From Thalassoroseus pseudoceratinae (lineage in GTDB: Bacteria > Planctomycetota > Planctomycetia > Planctomycetales > Planctomycetaceae), in assembly GCF_011634775.1 (NCBI RefSeq), contig NZ_JAALXT010000002.1, positions 1-64,000 on the forward strand: DNA of 64,000 nt. Reading direction: 5' to 3'. Under the pieces are notes generated by a model. The model searched no databases, was not told the origin of the DNA, and was given only the letters and a program-made list of their open reading frames with translations. The position numbers and the translations under genes are program-made. Positions 36,383-45,349 of this stretch are shown piece by piece; the stretch's first letter is position 1; every line of letters begins with the position of its first letter.

Positions 36383-37651
36383 ATGGATACTTCTTCGACA
36401 ACTCGCGAAGCCGGCTTGATGAAGCTCGTCGAATTGACGTGCGATCTGGCCGCGTTGCACCATCTCGATGTCATCCTGCGAACGGTGACCACCGGAGCAT
36501 GTGCGGCTCTAAATTGCGATCGGGCCAGCTTGTTTCTCTACGATAATCAAAACGAAGAAATCTACACGCGGATCGTTACGGAATTGGAAATCGCCGAGAT
36601 TCGCGTGCCGTTGGGAAAAGGAATTGCGGGGTGGGCGGCTCAGCAGCGGAAGATCGTGCGAGTCGATGACCCGTACACCGACGAGCGATTCAATCCCGAT
36701 TTCGATCGCAAGACCGGTTACCGAACCAAGAACGTGTTGGCGGCTCCGTTGTTTTCACGGGTCGATGGTCATTTGGTGGGTGTGTTGCAATTGCTCAACC
36801 GCGACACGGTCGAGTTTGGGGCTTCGGACGAGCAACTTCTCACCGCATTCGCCGCGCATGCCGCGTCCGCGCTTGAACGACATCAGTTGTTGGCTCAGGC
36901 GAAGATTTCGCAGGAGTTGCAATTAGCGATTGAAGTCGGCCGGCGGATTCAGTCGAGTTTTCTCCCGGACCGTTTGCCGGAAATCGCCGGATATGAAGTG
37001 GCGGCGTGGTGGGAACCGGCGGAGTCGGTCAGTGGGGACTATTACGATGTGCTCACCCTGCCGGATGGACGCACCGGTTTCGTGATGGCGGACGTCAGCG
37101 GTCATGGTGTTGGTCCGAGTTTGATTATGGCCAGCGTCCGGGCGATGTTGCGAGTGTTAACCAAAACTCAATCGGACCCTGCCGAGATTCTCAATCAGCT
37201 TGGGCCGCTCATTTATCCGGATCTTGGCGACAGTCGCTTCATTACCGGATTGTTTCTTGCTCTCGATCCGCGAACTCACGAGCTTAGTTTTGCGAACGCC
37301 GGTCACGGACCGGTGCTGCTGTTTCGTCGTGAGTCGTCCACGTTCGAGACACTCGACGCGACCGGTTTGCCGCTCGGCGTGATTGCCGACCTGGAATACG
37401 ATTCGGGTGAAGCTCGCCAATTCACTGCGGGAGATATTCTCGTTTTGATGACCGACGGTGCGTGGGAACTTGCCGACGAAGAGAACCAGCCGTTCGGGGC
37501 CGAGCGAATCGAACAACTTATTCGTGAACACAGCGACCGTTCCGCAACAGAACTGCTGGCCGTTCTCCGCGAACACATTCTTGCCCACAACCCGAATACG
37601 TTACCGCCCGACGATGTCACCATTCTGTTGTTGAAGCGGACGACGGATTGA
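36383..37651 (+). CDS. GAF domain PP2C-type (SpoIIE/RsbU) serine phosphatase
   Basis: The 422-residue protein (ATG 36383; frame open to a TTG at 36272, another ATG at 36419) has a GAF domain (about 15-170; CDRASLFLYDNQNEEIYTRI, PLGKGIAGWAA, VLAAPLF), a short coiled linker and a SpoIIE/RsbU PP2C domain (about 205-420; SGDYYDVLTLPDGRTGFVMADVSGHGVGPSLIMASVRAML with the two metal-binding Asp, LSFANAGHGPVLLF, LMTDGAWE, PPDDVTILLLK). Such proteins dephosphorylate anti-sigma-factor antagonists in partner-switching. No antagonist or anti-sigma gene lies adjacent, so its circuit is elsewhere. Confidence 0.93.
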   Translation: MDTSSTTREAGLMKLVELTCDLAALHHLDVILRTVTTGACAALNCDRASLFLYDNQNEEIYTRIVTELEIAEIRVPLGKGIAGWAAQQRKIVRVDDPYTDERFNPDFDRKTGYRTKNVLAAPLFSRVDGHLVGVLQLLNRDTVEFGASDEQLLTAFAAHAASALERHQLLAQAKISQELQLAIEVGRRIQSSFLPDRLPEIAGYEVAAWWEPAESVSGDYYDVLTLPDGRTGFVMADVSGHGVGPSLIMASVRAMLRVLTKTQSDPAEILNQLGPLIYPDLGDSRFITGLFLALDPRTHELSFANAGHGPVLLFRRESSTFETLDATGLPLGVIADLEYDSGEARQFTAGDILVLMTDGAWELADEENQPFGAERIEQLIREHSDRSATELLAVLREHILAHNPNTLPPDDVTILLLKRTTD

Positions 37652-37662
37652 CAACGCGAGAC

Positions 37663-37704
37663 GGTGGCAACTAGCCACCCCGTCCGATCGGTCAACGGCC
37701 GATC
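37663..37704 (+). terminator. Two successive hairpins after the GAF-PP2C gene
   Basis: GGTGGC-AACTA-GCCACC (37663-37679) and GATCGG (37686-37691) with CCGATC (37699-37704) follow the stop codon closely. Neither has a strong T tract; terminator function is plausible only. Confidence 0.35.
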
Positions 37705-37858
37705 AAATCAACTCGCCTTGCGTTTGCGGTTTTCGATCGGCTCACGGTAGCATGGACCCCTTCCTGAGTGTCGGCAGATCGCATTCGGTACGTGTCGGAA
37801 GTTTGTGACGTTGCCACTCATCTTGCGTTGACAATTCTCTTGCCAAAGGAATCGGTTC

Positions 37859-39493
37859 ATGTTGCTTGTTTCTTCATCTCGGATGACACGGCTCCTCGCG
37901 TGTCTGCTTGTGTGCTGCACGACCATGGGGGCATCGGCGGAGGAACTTCCGGAACCGCTGGCGAAGATCGAGTTGTCTGATGGGGACACGCTCGTGTTTC
38001 TCGGTGACAGCATCACGCATCAATGTCTGTACACGCAGTATGTCGAAGACTTCTTCTTCACGAGATTCCCGCAGAAGAACATTCGCTTCCACAATGCCGG
38101 TGTCGGTGGTGCGAAAGCCTGGGATGCGTTGCAACGCTTTGATCGCGATGTCGCCGACTTCAAACCGAAATACGTCACGGTTTTGCTCGGCATGAATGAC
38201 GGGCGGTACCAGGCGTTCAATCAGGAAATTTTCGATACCTACAAAGCCGATATGACGGAAGTCGTCGAGCAGATCAAAGAAACCGGGGCGAAGCCGGTCT
38301 TGATGACACCCACCATGTACGATGCCCGTGCCAAGCTGTTGCGGGATCAGAAACCGGCCGAGGAATACAATGCCGTGCTCGCGTACTACGGTCAGTGGTT
38401 GCAACGTCAGGCGATGATGAACGGTTTCGGCTTCGTCGACATGCACGGTTTGCTCAACAATTTGACGATTGAAGCTCGCAAATCCGACGCCAACTTCACC
38501 ATGATTGCCGACGCCGTTCACCCCGGTCCCGACGGGCAACTCGTGATGGCGTACGCAATCATCAACGACATGGGCCTGCGGAAACCGCTTTCCAGTATTC
38601 GCATCACCAAAGGGGCGAAAGGCAAACCGGTCAGTCGTGTCTCGGGTGGGAAGCTCACGGATCTTCAGATGGAAGACGACGGACTTTCCTTCACCTGGAC
38701 CGCCGATGCTCTGCCATGGGTTGTGCCCGCTGAGGCTCAAACCGGAGCGAAAATGTTGCGGCTTGGTCACAAAGCCAGTCGCGAAGCTCTGGAAATTCAT
38801 GACCTGCCGGCCGGTTCATATCAGTTGACGATTGATGGGCAAGTTGTTGGTGTGTATTCGGCTCAGCAGTTGGCTCGGCATGTGGAACTCCAAGGGAATG
38901 CCAAGACTCCGCAGTATCAACAAGCGATGCAAGTCGCGGAACTCAACAAGCAACGGAACGCCGGTCCGGTCCGCAACATGCGAGGCGAATGGTCGCGGTT
39001 CCAACGCTACGCTCGCACGAAACAGCAAGTCGCCGATGCCCCGACTGACGCATTGAAACAACAACTCGACGCTCTCACCAAGCAGATCGAAGGCATGGAT
39101 GAGCGGGTGAAGACGCTCAACGAAGAGATCGAAAAACTCGCCGCCGAGATTCGGGAAGTTGCCCAACCGAAGCCACGCACCTACCGTTTGGAAAAGGTCG
39201 AGGCCGCAAAGGTTTCCGGTCTTGTCGTTCTGAATGGCGAACCGCTTGCTGGTGCCATCGTGCAGTTTATTCCGGATGGTTCCGCAGGCAGCGTTGCACG
39301 GGGAAAGACCAATGCTGCTGGAAATTTTGTGGCGGTCGGTGGTGGGCTGCCCGGTGTGCTGCCGGGAATGTATCGGGTTGTGATCAAAACCGATGGCGTC
39401 ACGCCTGCGAAGTTCGGCAACGCCCAAACCACACCGTTGCGGTTCGAAGTCCAATCGGGCAAGAACAAGGCCCAATTTGAATTGCAGAAGTAA
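37859..39493 (+). CDS. Exported SGNH/GDSL hydrolase with coiled coil and transthyretin-like tail
   Basis: The 544-residue protein has a signal peptide (to about residue 27, ASAEE), an SGNH hydrolase domain (about 35-240) with LVFLGDSITHQ (Ser), NAGVGGAKAWD (Gly), VLLGMNDGRY (Asn) and DAVHPGPDG (Asp/His), then an extra beta domain (about 255-330), a coiled coil (about 385-440, repeated QLDALTKQIEGMDERVKTLNEEIEKL pattern) and a C-terminal Ig/transthyretin-like carboxypeptidase-regulatory domain (about 445-544, VSGLVVLNGEPLAGAIVQFIPDG). SGNH hydrolases of this sort deacylate glycans or lipids outside the cell; the C-terminal domain is a family common in planctomycete exported proteins. Ordered domains are seen; the substrate is unknown. 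Confidence 0.88.
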   Translation: MLLVSSSRMTRLLACLLVCCTTMGASAEELPEPLAKIELSDGDTLVFLGDSITHQCLYTQYVEDFFFTRFPQKNIRFHNAGVGGAKAWDALQRFDRDVADFKPKYVTVLLGMNDGRYQAFNQEIFDTYKADMTEVVEQIKETGAKPVLMTPTMYDARAKLLRDQKPAEEYNAVLAYYGQWLQRQAMMNGFGFVDMHGLLNNLTIEARKSDANFTMIADAVHPGPDGQLVMAYAIINDMGLRKPLSSIRITKGAKGKPVSRVSGGKLTDLQMEDDGLSFTWTADALPWVVPAEAQTGAKMLRLGHKASREALEIHDLPAGSYQLTIDGQVVGVYSAQQLARHVELQGNAKTPQYQQAMQVAELNKQRNAGPVRNMRGEWSRFQRYARTKQQVADAPTDALKQQLDALTKQIEGMDERVKTLNEEIEKLAAEIREVAQPKPRTYRLEKVEAAKVSGLVVLNGEPLAGAIVQFIPDGSAGSVARGKTNAAGNFVAVGGGLPGVLPGMYRVVIKTDGVTPAKFGNAQTTPLRFEVQSGKNKAQFELQK

Positions 39494-39507
39494 CCGTCCG
39501 TTCCGAA

Positions 39508-39530
39508 CCGCCAGTCCTCACGACTGGCGG
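39508..39530 (+). terminator. Perfect 9-bp hairpin after SGNH hydrolase gene
   Basis: CCGCCAGTC (39508-39516) pairs with GACTGGCGG (39522-39530) over a five-base loop, 15 bases after the stop and 21 before the next start. There is no T run, so it may attenuate rather than terminate. Confidence 0.45.
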
Positions 39531-39550
39531 GCCCAGAAGTGATCATTGCG

Positions 39551-40159
39551 ATGCGAAGCATTCTTCTCACAATTGTCACTGTCTTTGCGTTTGCATCGTC
39601 TGCACATGCTGGGAAGTTCAATCGTCAACTCGATGTTGGTGATAAAGCACCGAGTTGGGTCGGACTTCCTGGCACCGACGGCGATCCGCATTCCCTCAAA
39701 GACTATGAGAAATCGAGCATCGTGGTCGTTGCGTTTATTGCCAATCATTGTCCGATGGCAACCGCCTATCTGCCGCGTTGGAAACAATTGATCGCGAAGT
39801 TCGAGGACCCGGACGTGGCATTCGTCGCCATCAGTAGCAGTCGATTTCCGGCGGACTCGCTCGACCACATGAAATCACACGCGAAGAAACACGATTTCAC
39901 CTTCGATTATCTCTACGATGGTTCCCAAGAGATCGGCCGTGCTTACGGCGTGTTCCGGACCCCCACGTTCTTCGTGCTGGATCACAAACGGCGAGTCCGA
40001 TACATGGGAGCCCTCGACGACAATCAAAACATCGAACAGGTGCAGTATCAGTATCTCCGGGCCGCTATCGAAGCGGTTTTGCGGAAACGTGATCCCGAAG
40101 TCACGGAGACATTGCCGTTCGGCTGTGAAATTGATTACGCTGCAGACTCGGCGGAATGA
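39551..40159 (+). CDS. Exported AhpC/TSA-type thioredoxin-fold protein
   Basis: The 202-residue protein (ATG 39551; GTG at 39539 adds four residues) has a signal peptide (1-20, SSAHA-G) and a peroxiredoxin-like thioredoxin fold: DVGDKAPSWVGLPGTDGDPHSLKDY, FIANHCPMATAYLPRW and GVFRTPTFFVLD with the cis-Pro. The active site is NHCPM, a single Cys without a CxxC partner, as in the planctomycete 'redoxin' family of one-Cys proteins; a second Cys occurs near the C-terminus (FGCEID). It acts in the periplasm, probably as peroxidase or thiol oxidoreductase. The next gene, a TlpA-like protein, starts 35 bases later, so they are likely co-expressed. Confidence 0.88.
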   Translation: MRSILLTIVTVFAFASSAHAGKFNRQLDVGDKAPSWVGLPGTDGDPHSLKDYEKSSIVVVAFIANHCPMATAYLPRWKQLIAKFEDPDVAFVAISSSRFPADSLDHMKSHAKKHDFTFDYLYDGSQEIGRAYGVFRTPTFFVLDHKRRVRYMGALDDNQNIEQVQYQYLRAAIEAVLRKRDPEVTETLPFGCEIDYAADSAE

Positions 40160-40194
40160 TTCGTCACCCAGTTTTTGTTTTCAGGAGGAAACCC

Positions 40195-40731
40195 ATGCAC
40201 GGACGCCGCACAATTTGTTCCCTACTCGCCGGTTGGATTCTGCTCGCGAGTTTGTCGTCATCGGCCTTCAGTGCCGACAACGAGACGGTCACTGTCAAAG
40301 TCGTGACGCCCAAAGAGTTCAAGATGGAACTCGTGAAGCACAAGGGCAAAGTGATTCTCATCGACTATTGGGCCACGTGGTGCATTCCCTGCCTGAAGGG
40401 TTTTCCCAAGACCGTGGAATGGCATGAGAAATACAAAGCCCACGACTTGGTCGTGTTCTCGGTGAGCATGGACGAACCCGATCAGGAAACCCAAGAGCAA
40501 GCCCTGAAGTTCCTGAAGTCTCGGAAAGCCACCTTCACAAATTTAATGAGCAGTCTTGGCAGTGACGAAGATGGCATGAAGCAATTCGGTGTGCCGGATG
40601 GTGCCTTGCCACACTACAAGATTTTGAATCGCAAACTCCAAGTGGTGGCTCAATTCAGCGATGAAGATGGAAACGGCATCTCTCACGAAGCCGTCGAATC
40701 GGCAATTCGCAAAGAACTTCAGAAACGCTAA
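40195..40731 (+). CDS. Exported TlpA/ResA-like thiol:disulfide oxidoreductase
   Basis: The 178-residue protein starts at ATG 40195 with an excellent AGGAGG seven bases before; the frame upstream to 40156 overlaps the previous gene and is unlikely to be used. It has a signal peptide (1-23, AFSA-D) and thioredoxin fold with active site WCIPC (in WATWCIPCLKGFPKT) and a cis-Pro region (DGALPHYKIL). TlpA-like proteins reduce or transfer disulfides in the periplasm. Paired with the one-Cys redoxin upstream it may supply reducing power to it; that is inference. Confidence 0.9.
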   Translation: MHGRRTICSLLAGWILLASLSSSAFSADNETVTVKVVTPKEFKMELVKHKGKVILIDYWATWCIPCLKGFPKTVEWHEKYKAHDLVVFSVSMDEPDQETQEQALKFLKSRKATFTNLMSSLGSDEDGMKQFGVPDGALPHYKILNRKLQVVAQFSDEDGNGISHEAVESAIRKELQKR

Positions 40732-40766
40732 TTTACCCCACTCCGTCAACGCAGAAGGAAACACCG

Positions 40767-41069
40767 GTGACCGACTCGTCTGAATCGAAATCATTACCGA
40801 TAACCAGCGGCGGGTCCGTTCCGGTGTTTGATTGCCGTGTGTTCGTCTCGCATGAGGGGGCAAACGGTCCGGTCGTCGCCCGATGCGTGAACTTGCCGGA
40901 AGTGAAAGCGTCTGGTCCGAGTGAACGTGATGTCTTGCGGAAGATCGTCGATGCGTTCAAATCCATCGCACAAGATTACCACTCCCGCGGCGAACCGATT
41001 CCATTCATTGAAACCGATGCCAAACCCGGTCCCGACGAACAAGAACGCTGGATTCCCGTGCATCTGTAG
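40767..41069 (+). CDS. HicB-like antitoxin-fold protein without toxin partner
   Basis: The 100-residue protein begins at GTG 40767 with AGAAGGA eight bases before. The core VFDCRVFVSHEGANGPVVARCVNLPEVKASGPSERDVLRKIVDAFKSIAQDYHSRG resembles the HicB partial RNase-H fold (input strand, LPE-containing turn, then helix). No HicA-like small double-stranded-RNA-binding toxin lies on either side: upstream is a TlpA gene and downstream a convergent DUF1501 gene. It may be a solitary HicB-domain regulator, as is common in planctomycetes, rather than a toxin-antitoxin module. Confidence 0.75.
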   Translation: MTDSSESKSLPITSGGSVPVFDCRVFVSHEGANGPVVARCVNLPEVKASGPSERDVLRKIVDAFKSIAQDYHSRGEPIPFIETDAKPGPDEQERWIPVHL

Positions 41070-41084
41070 CCATTGCCGATTGCC

Positions 41085-42509
41085 TCAAGCGTACAAACCG
41101 TGAATCGGTGTGCCCTCAGCGATTTTGAAGGGGCGACCGGTCGGATCGGTGTAATGACCAGCGGGATCGATTCCCAGGGCAGCGAACACGGTCGCGGTGA
41201 GATCCCACGGGCCGTACGATTGCGATTTCGGATACGCTCCCATTTTGTCCGACGCTCCCAACACCCCACCACGTGCGACCCCCGCACCGGCGGCCATCAC
41301 CGAGTAACACGCCGCCCAGTGTTTTCGCCCCGGCGAAGCACCTTTGAAACGCGGTTCCAACGCGACCAGTGGAGCGCGACCGAATTCACCAAAACACAAT
41401 ACCAGTGTTTCCTCCAATAATCCGCGAGTTTCGAGGTCTTCGAGCAGCGTGGAGACGCTTTGATCGAATCGCGGTAACAGACGGTTTTCCAACGCATCGA
41501 AAATGTCGTTGTGGGTGTCCCAGCCGTAGAATTCGGTGGTGTCAGGGTGCAAGTCCTGGCCACGACTATGGTGATTCCAAACCACCGTTACCAACGGCAC
41601 CTCCGCCTCGACCAATCGCCGAGCCAACAAACACGCCTGTCCCGATCGGTCTCGGCCGTAGCGTTCGCGTAACTCGATTGGCTCGCGGGAGAGATCAAAC
41701 GCCAAACGAGTTTTCGGTTCCGCGAGCATTCGTTGAGCCTGATCGTACATGCCCGACAGGTCGGCTGCCGTCGTGTTGCGTTCCCATTGACGGCGTGTGC
41801 CATCGAGTGTTTTGACCAACGATTGTCGGCGTTCCAACCGGGACAACGGTAGGTCCATCTGCGGTTGCAAACCCGGCACGACGGCAGTGTCGTGCGTGAC
41901 ATCGCCAACCGTGAGTGCATTGAATTCGCGTCCCAGGAAACCACCGAATTGACCCGGCGCGATGTTGTTCGGGGCGATAATTGCCGGGCCGTTCACATGC
42001 ACCGCCGGTTCTACAAAAGCCGACTGCGGACGGACCCGCTTCAAAATCGCACTGTGACACGGATAGTCCGTCGGTTGTGGTGGCGGGTTGGAAGATCGCC
42101 GTGTGTGGTAATGGCCTGTCAAGCTGAGATACGCCGCCGATCCGTGGTCTAAGTCCTCGTGCGACATGCTCCGAACGACCGTCATGCGGTCGGCGAGTCG
42201 GGCCAATCGCGGCATGTGTTCGCCGAAGAACAAACCTGGCACGCTGGTGGGAATTGTACCGAACACACCACGTACTTCGGCCGGAGCATTGGGTTTCGGA
42301 TCCCACATATCGATATGGCTTTGTCCGCCACTGGCGAAGATCAACACCACCGATTTGGCTTTGCCGAATCCGGGGCCACGCGTGGCGGGTTCGCTTGCTC
42401 GGCTCACGTTGGCCAGACTCGCGCCCAGACCAGCCGCCCCGATTCGCAACCATTCACGACGGTTCCAGGGTTTGTTTCGCGTCGGTGTGTTTTCGGTGAG
42501 TTGCAACAT
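41085..42509 (-). CDS. Tat-exported DUF1501 protein
   Basis: The 474-residue protein has a Tat signal (NRREWLRIGAAGLGASLANVSRASE, twin Arg at 17-18) and the DUF1501 core: VLIFASGGQSHIDMWDPKPNAPAEVRG, and SHEDLDHGSAAYLSLTG, and GWDTHNDIFDAL with a metal-like Asp/His, in an alkaline-phosphatase-like fold. In planctomycetes DUF1501 genes usually pair with DUF1549/DUF1553 cytochrome-type partners; here the neighbour is a sulfatase on the same strand. Function unknown, probably periplasmic and hydrolytic. Confidence 0.92.
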   Translation of the reverse strand: MLQLTENTPTRNKPWNRREWLRIGAAGLGASLANVSRASEPATRGPGFGKAKSVVLIFASGGQSHIDMWDPKPNAPAEVRGVFGTIPTSVPGLFFGEHMPRLARLADRMTVVRSMSHEDLDHGSAAYLSLTGHYHTRRSSNPPPQPTDYPCHSAILKRVRPQSAFVEPAVHVNGPAIIAPNNIAPGQFGGFLGREFNALTVGDVTHDTAVVPGLQPQMDLPLSRLERRQSLVKTLDGTRRQWERNTTAADLSGMYDQAQRMLAEPKTRLAFDLSREPIELRERYGRDRSGQACLLARRLVEAEVPLVTVVWNHHSRGQDLHPDTTEFYGWDTHNDIFDALENRLLPRFDQSVSTLLEDLETRGLLEETLVLCFGEFGRAPLVALEPRFKGASPGRKHWAACYSVMAAGAGVARGGVLGASDKMGAYPKSQSYGPWDLTATVFAALGIDPAGHYTDPTGRPFKIAEGTPIHGLYA

Positions 42510-42639
42510 GAATCTGAATGGAGAATAACCTGCGATTTCGCCAGCGCGTTTCCGTGTTCGATCAACACATCAAGATAAATCATTCCATCCGCGGATGGTA
42601 GTGGGATTGCTGTTTTGACTCCCGCGGAGTGGTCAAGAA

Positions 42640-44067
42640 TCACTGTTCGGTCGGTGTCCACCAGGCATCGAGTTGTTGCTTCATCTGTTCGACGAGGTCG
42701 GAATAGTTGGCGTCGTTCGCCAGATCGTGTTGTTCACCGGGATCGGCAACGACATCGAACATGCGAACGGAATTTGTATATCCGCCCCATGGTTTTTGAT
42801 TGTTGCGGGAATGAGGCACGATCATTTTGAACCGCCCGTCGCGAATCCATCGGTAGGCAACATCGCGTGACGGTTTGTTCAGAACTGACGCATCACCAGG
42901 AAAAATCGCTCCGAACGCCGGACGTGGTGTCAGCTTCGCCGCTCCGGTGCTCGCTGGCCAAAGACTTCGGCCGGGCAATTCGGTGACAGCCGATTCCAAA
43001 TCGAGGGCATCAAGGACCGTTGGCAGCAGGTCCACACTGCTGCACAATTCCGAATGTGCACCGGGTTTCGTGTGACCGTCCCAACGGATGAGAATCGGTG
43101 TTCGCAGCCCGTCCTCGAAGGGAGACCGTTTGCTGGTTTTGGTGTAGTTGAAATCACCGTCGTTCATGGGCCGCTTCGGATCGGGCGTGAAACCGTTGTC
43201 GACAACAAAGATGAACAGCGTCTCGTTTGCGAGTTTCTTGTCTTCGAGCTGTCCGATCAACTTGCCAACGGTGTCATCGAACCAGGAACATGCCGCGTAG
43301 TAGGGAATGGCGTGTTGCGGCACATCGGGATTGTCTTCGTACGGAGTGCGGAACTTCTGAGGGGCATTGTGCGGCAAATGGGGGAGAAAAGGAGCGTACC
43401 AAAGGAAAAACGGATCTCCGTTCAGTTGGCAATCATCGACGAAGTTGTAGATCGGCTGCATGGTTTCCCGACCGATGGCCAGACCGTGATCGCCATTACC
43501 ATGGGCGACAAGATCGCCACTCGCCAGACGCTTGTTACCGAGTGCGTTCGCTGGCTTCGACGGTTCGGCAATCGTCATGCCCTCCGTGAACCCTGCGTTT
43601 CGCCAATGGCCTTCCCAATACTTGCCGGTCTGAAAACAACGATAGCCGTTCCGGGCAAGAATTCGTGGCAACGTGGGAACGGCCTGAATCAGCTGGGTGG
43701 CTTGGTTTCGGAGTCGGTCATACTCCGATTTGCCGATGTTTTTCGATCGTGTTAACCGAGAGAACCCCGGCGGCGGATGGTTGAAATGCACGCCGTGTTG
43801 GTGGGGATACAGTCCCGTGAGCATCGTCACCAACGAAGGCCGACACACGCTACTGGGTACGTATCCGTTGGGGAAACGCGCCGAACGCACTGCCAACCCG
43901 TCGAGATGCGGCGTACGGATTTGCGAATGACCCATGAAACCAAAATCGGAATACGTTTGGTCATCGGAAATGATCAGCACGATGTTGGGACGATCCGCTG
44001 CCGGGAGCGAATTCGTCACCAGACACAGGCCAAGAACGATGAAGGTGTATCGCATGAATCGATTCAT
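42640..44067 (-). CDS. Exported sulfatase
   Basis: The 475-residue protein has a signal peptide (1-24, SLPAA-DRP) and sulfatase motifs: NIVLIISDDQTYSDFG (calcium Asp pair), SSVCRPSLVTMLTG with the Cys to be made formylglycine, and FIFVVDNGFTPDP near residue 275 in place of the usual DNG-x-x-x-H. The signature reads C-R-P-S-L, so the Arg normally following C-x-P-S is missing; similar variants occur in planctomycete sulfatases. It lies between DUF1501 and RsgA genes, all on the minus strand. Substrate unknown. Confidence 0.9.
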   Translation of the reverse strand: MNRFMRYTFIVLGLCLVTNSLPAADRPNIVLIISDDQTYSDFGFMGHSQIRTPHLDGLAVRSARFPNGYVPSSVCRPSLVTMLTGLYPHQHGVHFNHPPPGFSRLTRSKNIGKSEYDRLRNQATQLIQAVPTLPRILARNGYRCFQTGKYWEGHWRNAGFTEGMTIAEPSKPANALGNKRLASGDLVAHGNGDHGLAIGRETMQPIYNFVDDCQLNGDPFFLWYAPFLPHLPHNAPQKFRTPYEDNPDVPQHAIPYYAACSWFDDTVGKLIGQLEDKKLANETLFIFVVDNGFTPDPKRPMNDGDFNYTKTSKRSPFEDGLRTPILIRWDGHTKPGAHSELCSSVDLLPTVLDALDLESAVTELPGRSLWPASTGAAKLTPRPAFGAIFPGDASVLNKPSRDVAYRWIRDGRFKMIVPHSRNNQKPWGGYTNSVRMFDVVADPGEQHDLANDANYSDLVEQMKQQLDAWWTPTEQ

Positions 44068-44098
44068 CGTTTCGGTTCCGATCGGCTGGCGGGGTCTT

Positions 44099-45274
44099 TC
44101 AATCGTCGCCTTGGAAAATGCGGAGATAGCTTTCGTAGCGGCTAGACGAGATCAATTGTTCTTGCACCCCGAGTTTGATTCCGCAACGGTTTTCGTGCGT
44201 GTGTGTGCAATCGGGGAAATGGCACCGGGTCACGAATGGGCGGAATTCGATGAAGTAGGCTTCCACCTCTTCCTTCGCGACATCCCACAAATCGAACTGA
44301 CGAATGCCGGGAGTGTCTGCGACCCAACCGCCGGATTTCAACTCCAGAAGAGTGGCCCGTCGCGTCGTGTGAGTGCCTTTTTGCGACCAACCGCTGACGG
44401 CTCCCGTTTGCAGTTCCCAACTGGGCTCAACACGATTAAGCAGCGAACTCTTGCCGACACCACTTTGCCCGGTAAACACACTTTGTTTGCCCGCGAGCAA
44501 CCCTTGCAGTCGCGAAACGCCCATGCCGGTTTCCGCACTCGTGAGGACGACATCATACCCCAAACTGGCGTAAAGCCCGACTGTCGGTTGCAACTCGACC
44601 GGATCGGCGAGGTCGGCTTTGTTGATGCAAATAATCGCCGAGACTCCCCCCTTCTCTGCCGAGACGAGAAACCGATCGATCAAATTCGGTTTCAGTGGCG
44701 GATCGGCGGCAGAGGCGACGATGACAGCGGTGTCGATGTTGGCGATGATGACGTGTTCACGATTGCCGCTTTCGCGGGAGAGTACGCCGTGTCGCGGTTC
44801 CACCCGCTCAATCACGCCTTGTTCCATGCCGCTCGGCAGAGTTTGCCCGGTCGGTTGGAATTTCACACGGTCGCCAGTCGTGACGGCGTTGCGAGCATCG
44901 CGGGAGATGGTTCGTACGACACGCCGCACGGTACATTCATACTGCGTGCCATCATCCGACTGGACGATGGAGTTCAGACCAACGGCGGTGATGACCCGTC
45001 CATCAAGACATTGGGACTCGTCGATTTCGCGAATCAGGTGGCCGTTTTCATCCTCGACCACCCCAATGACCGTGCGATGTCTGGTGAGGTCACCTTTGCC
45101 GCTTAGGCGTTCCTCGGCAGCGAGGTCGTCAACTCCCGCTTCGTTGTCGGCGGCTTTTAGCGCATCGCGTGTCAGATCGTTTCGGCGGGTTTTCTTTTCA
45201 CGATTCTTGCGAAACTGAACCCGCCGCTTTTCCCCCTTGCGGTCCTTGCGTTTGCTCACGATAAATGCGTCCAT
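44099..45274 (-). CDS. rsgA: Small ribosomal subunit biogenesis GTPase RsgA
   Basis: The 391-residue protein is a circularly permuted GTPase: an OB-fold (about 95-160), then G4 NKAD (CINKADLAD), G1 GQSGVGKSSLLN, G3 DTPGIRQFDLW, in that order, and a C-terminal zinc knuckle CHFPDCTHTHENRCG. This is the RsgA/YjeQ pattern; it checks maturation of the 30S subunit. Relative to E. coli RsgA (350) it has a longer N-terminal basic extension. ATG 45274 was chosen; a TTG at 45307 extends the frame. Confidence 0.95.
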   Translation of the reverse strand: MDAFIVSKRKDRKGEKRRVQFRKNREKKTRRNDLTRDALKAADNEAGVDDLAAEERLSGKGDLTRHRTVIGVVEDENGHLIREIDESQCLDGRVITAVGLNSIVQSDDGTQYECTVRRVVRTISRDARNAVTTGDRVKFQPTGQTLPSGMEQGVIERVEPRHGVLSRESGNREHVIIANIDTAVIVASAADPPLKPNLIDRFLVSAEKGGVSAIICINKADLADPVELQPTVGLYASLGYDVVLTSAETGMGVSRLQGLLAGKQSVFTGQSGVGKSSLLNRVEPSWELQTGAVSGWSQKGTHTTRRATLLELKSGGWVADTPGIRQFDLWDVAKEEVEAYFIEFRPFVTRCHFPDCTHTHENRCGIKLGVQEQLISSSRYESYLRIFQGDD

Positions 45275-45349
45275 CGCAATCGTGACGGGGAGTCTTGACC
45301 GACCCAACGGTGTTCGCGTGTGGAGATTCGACTCATCCTGACTCCGTTT

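Noticed and set aside
43934-45106. 390-codon plus-strand frame opposite sulfatase and RsgA
   Set aside because: It is the reverse reading of RsgA, whose GTPase motifs are all on the minus strand.
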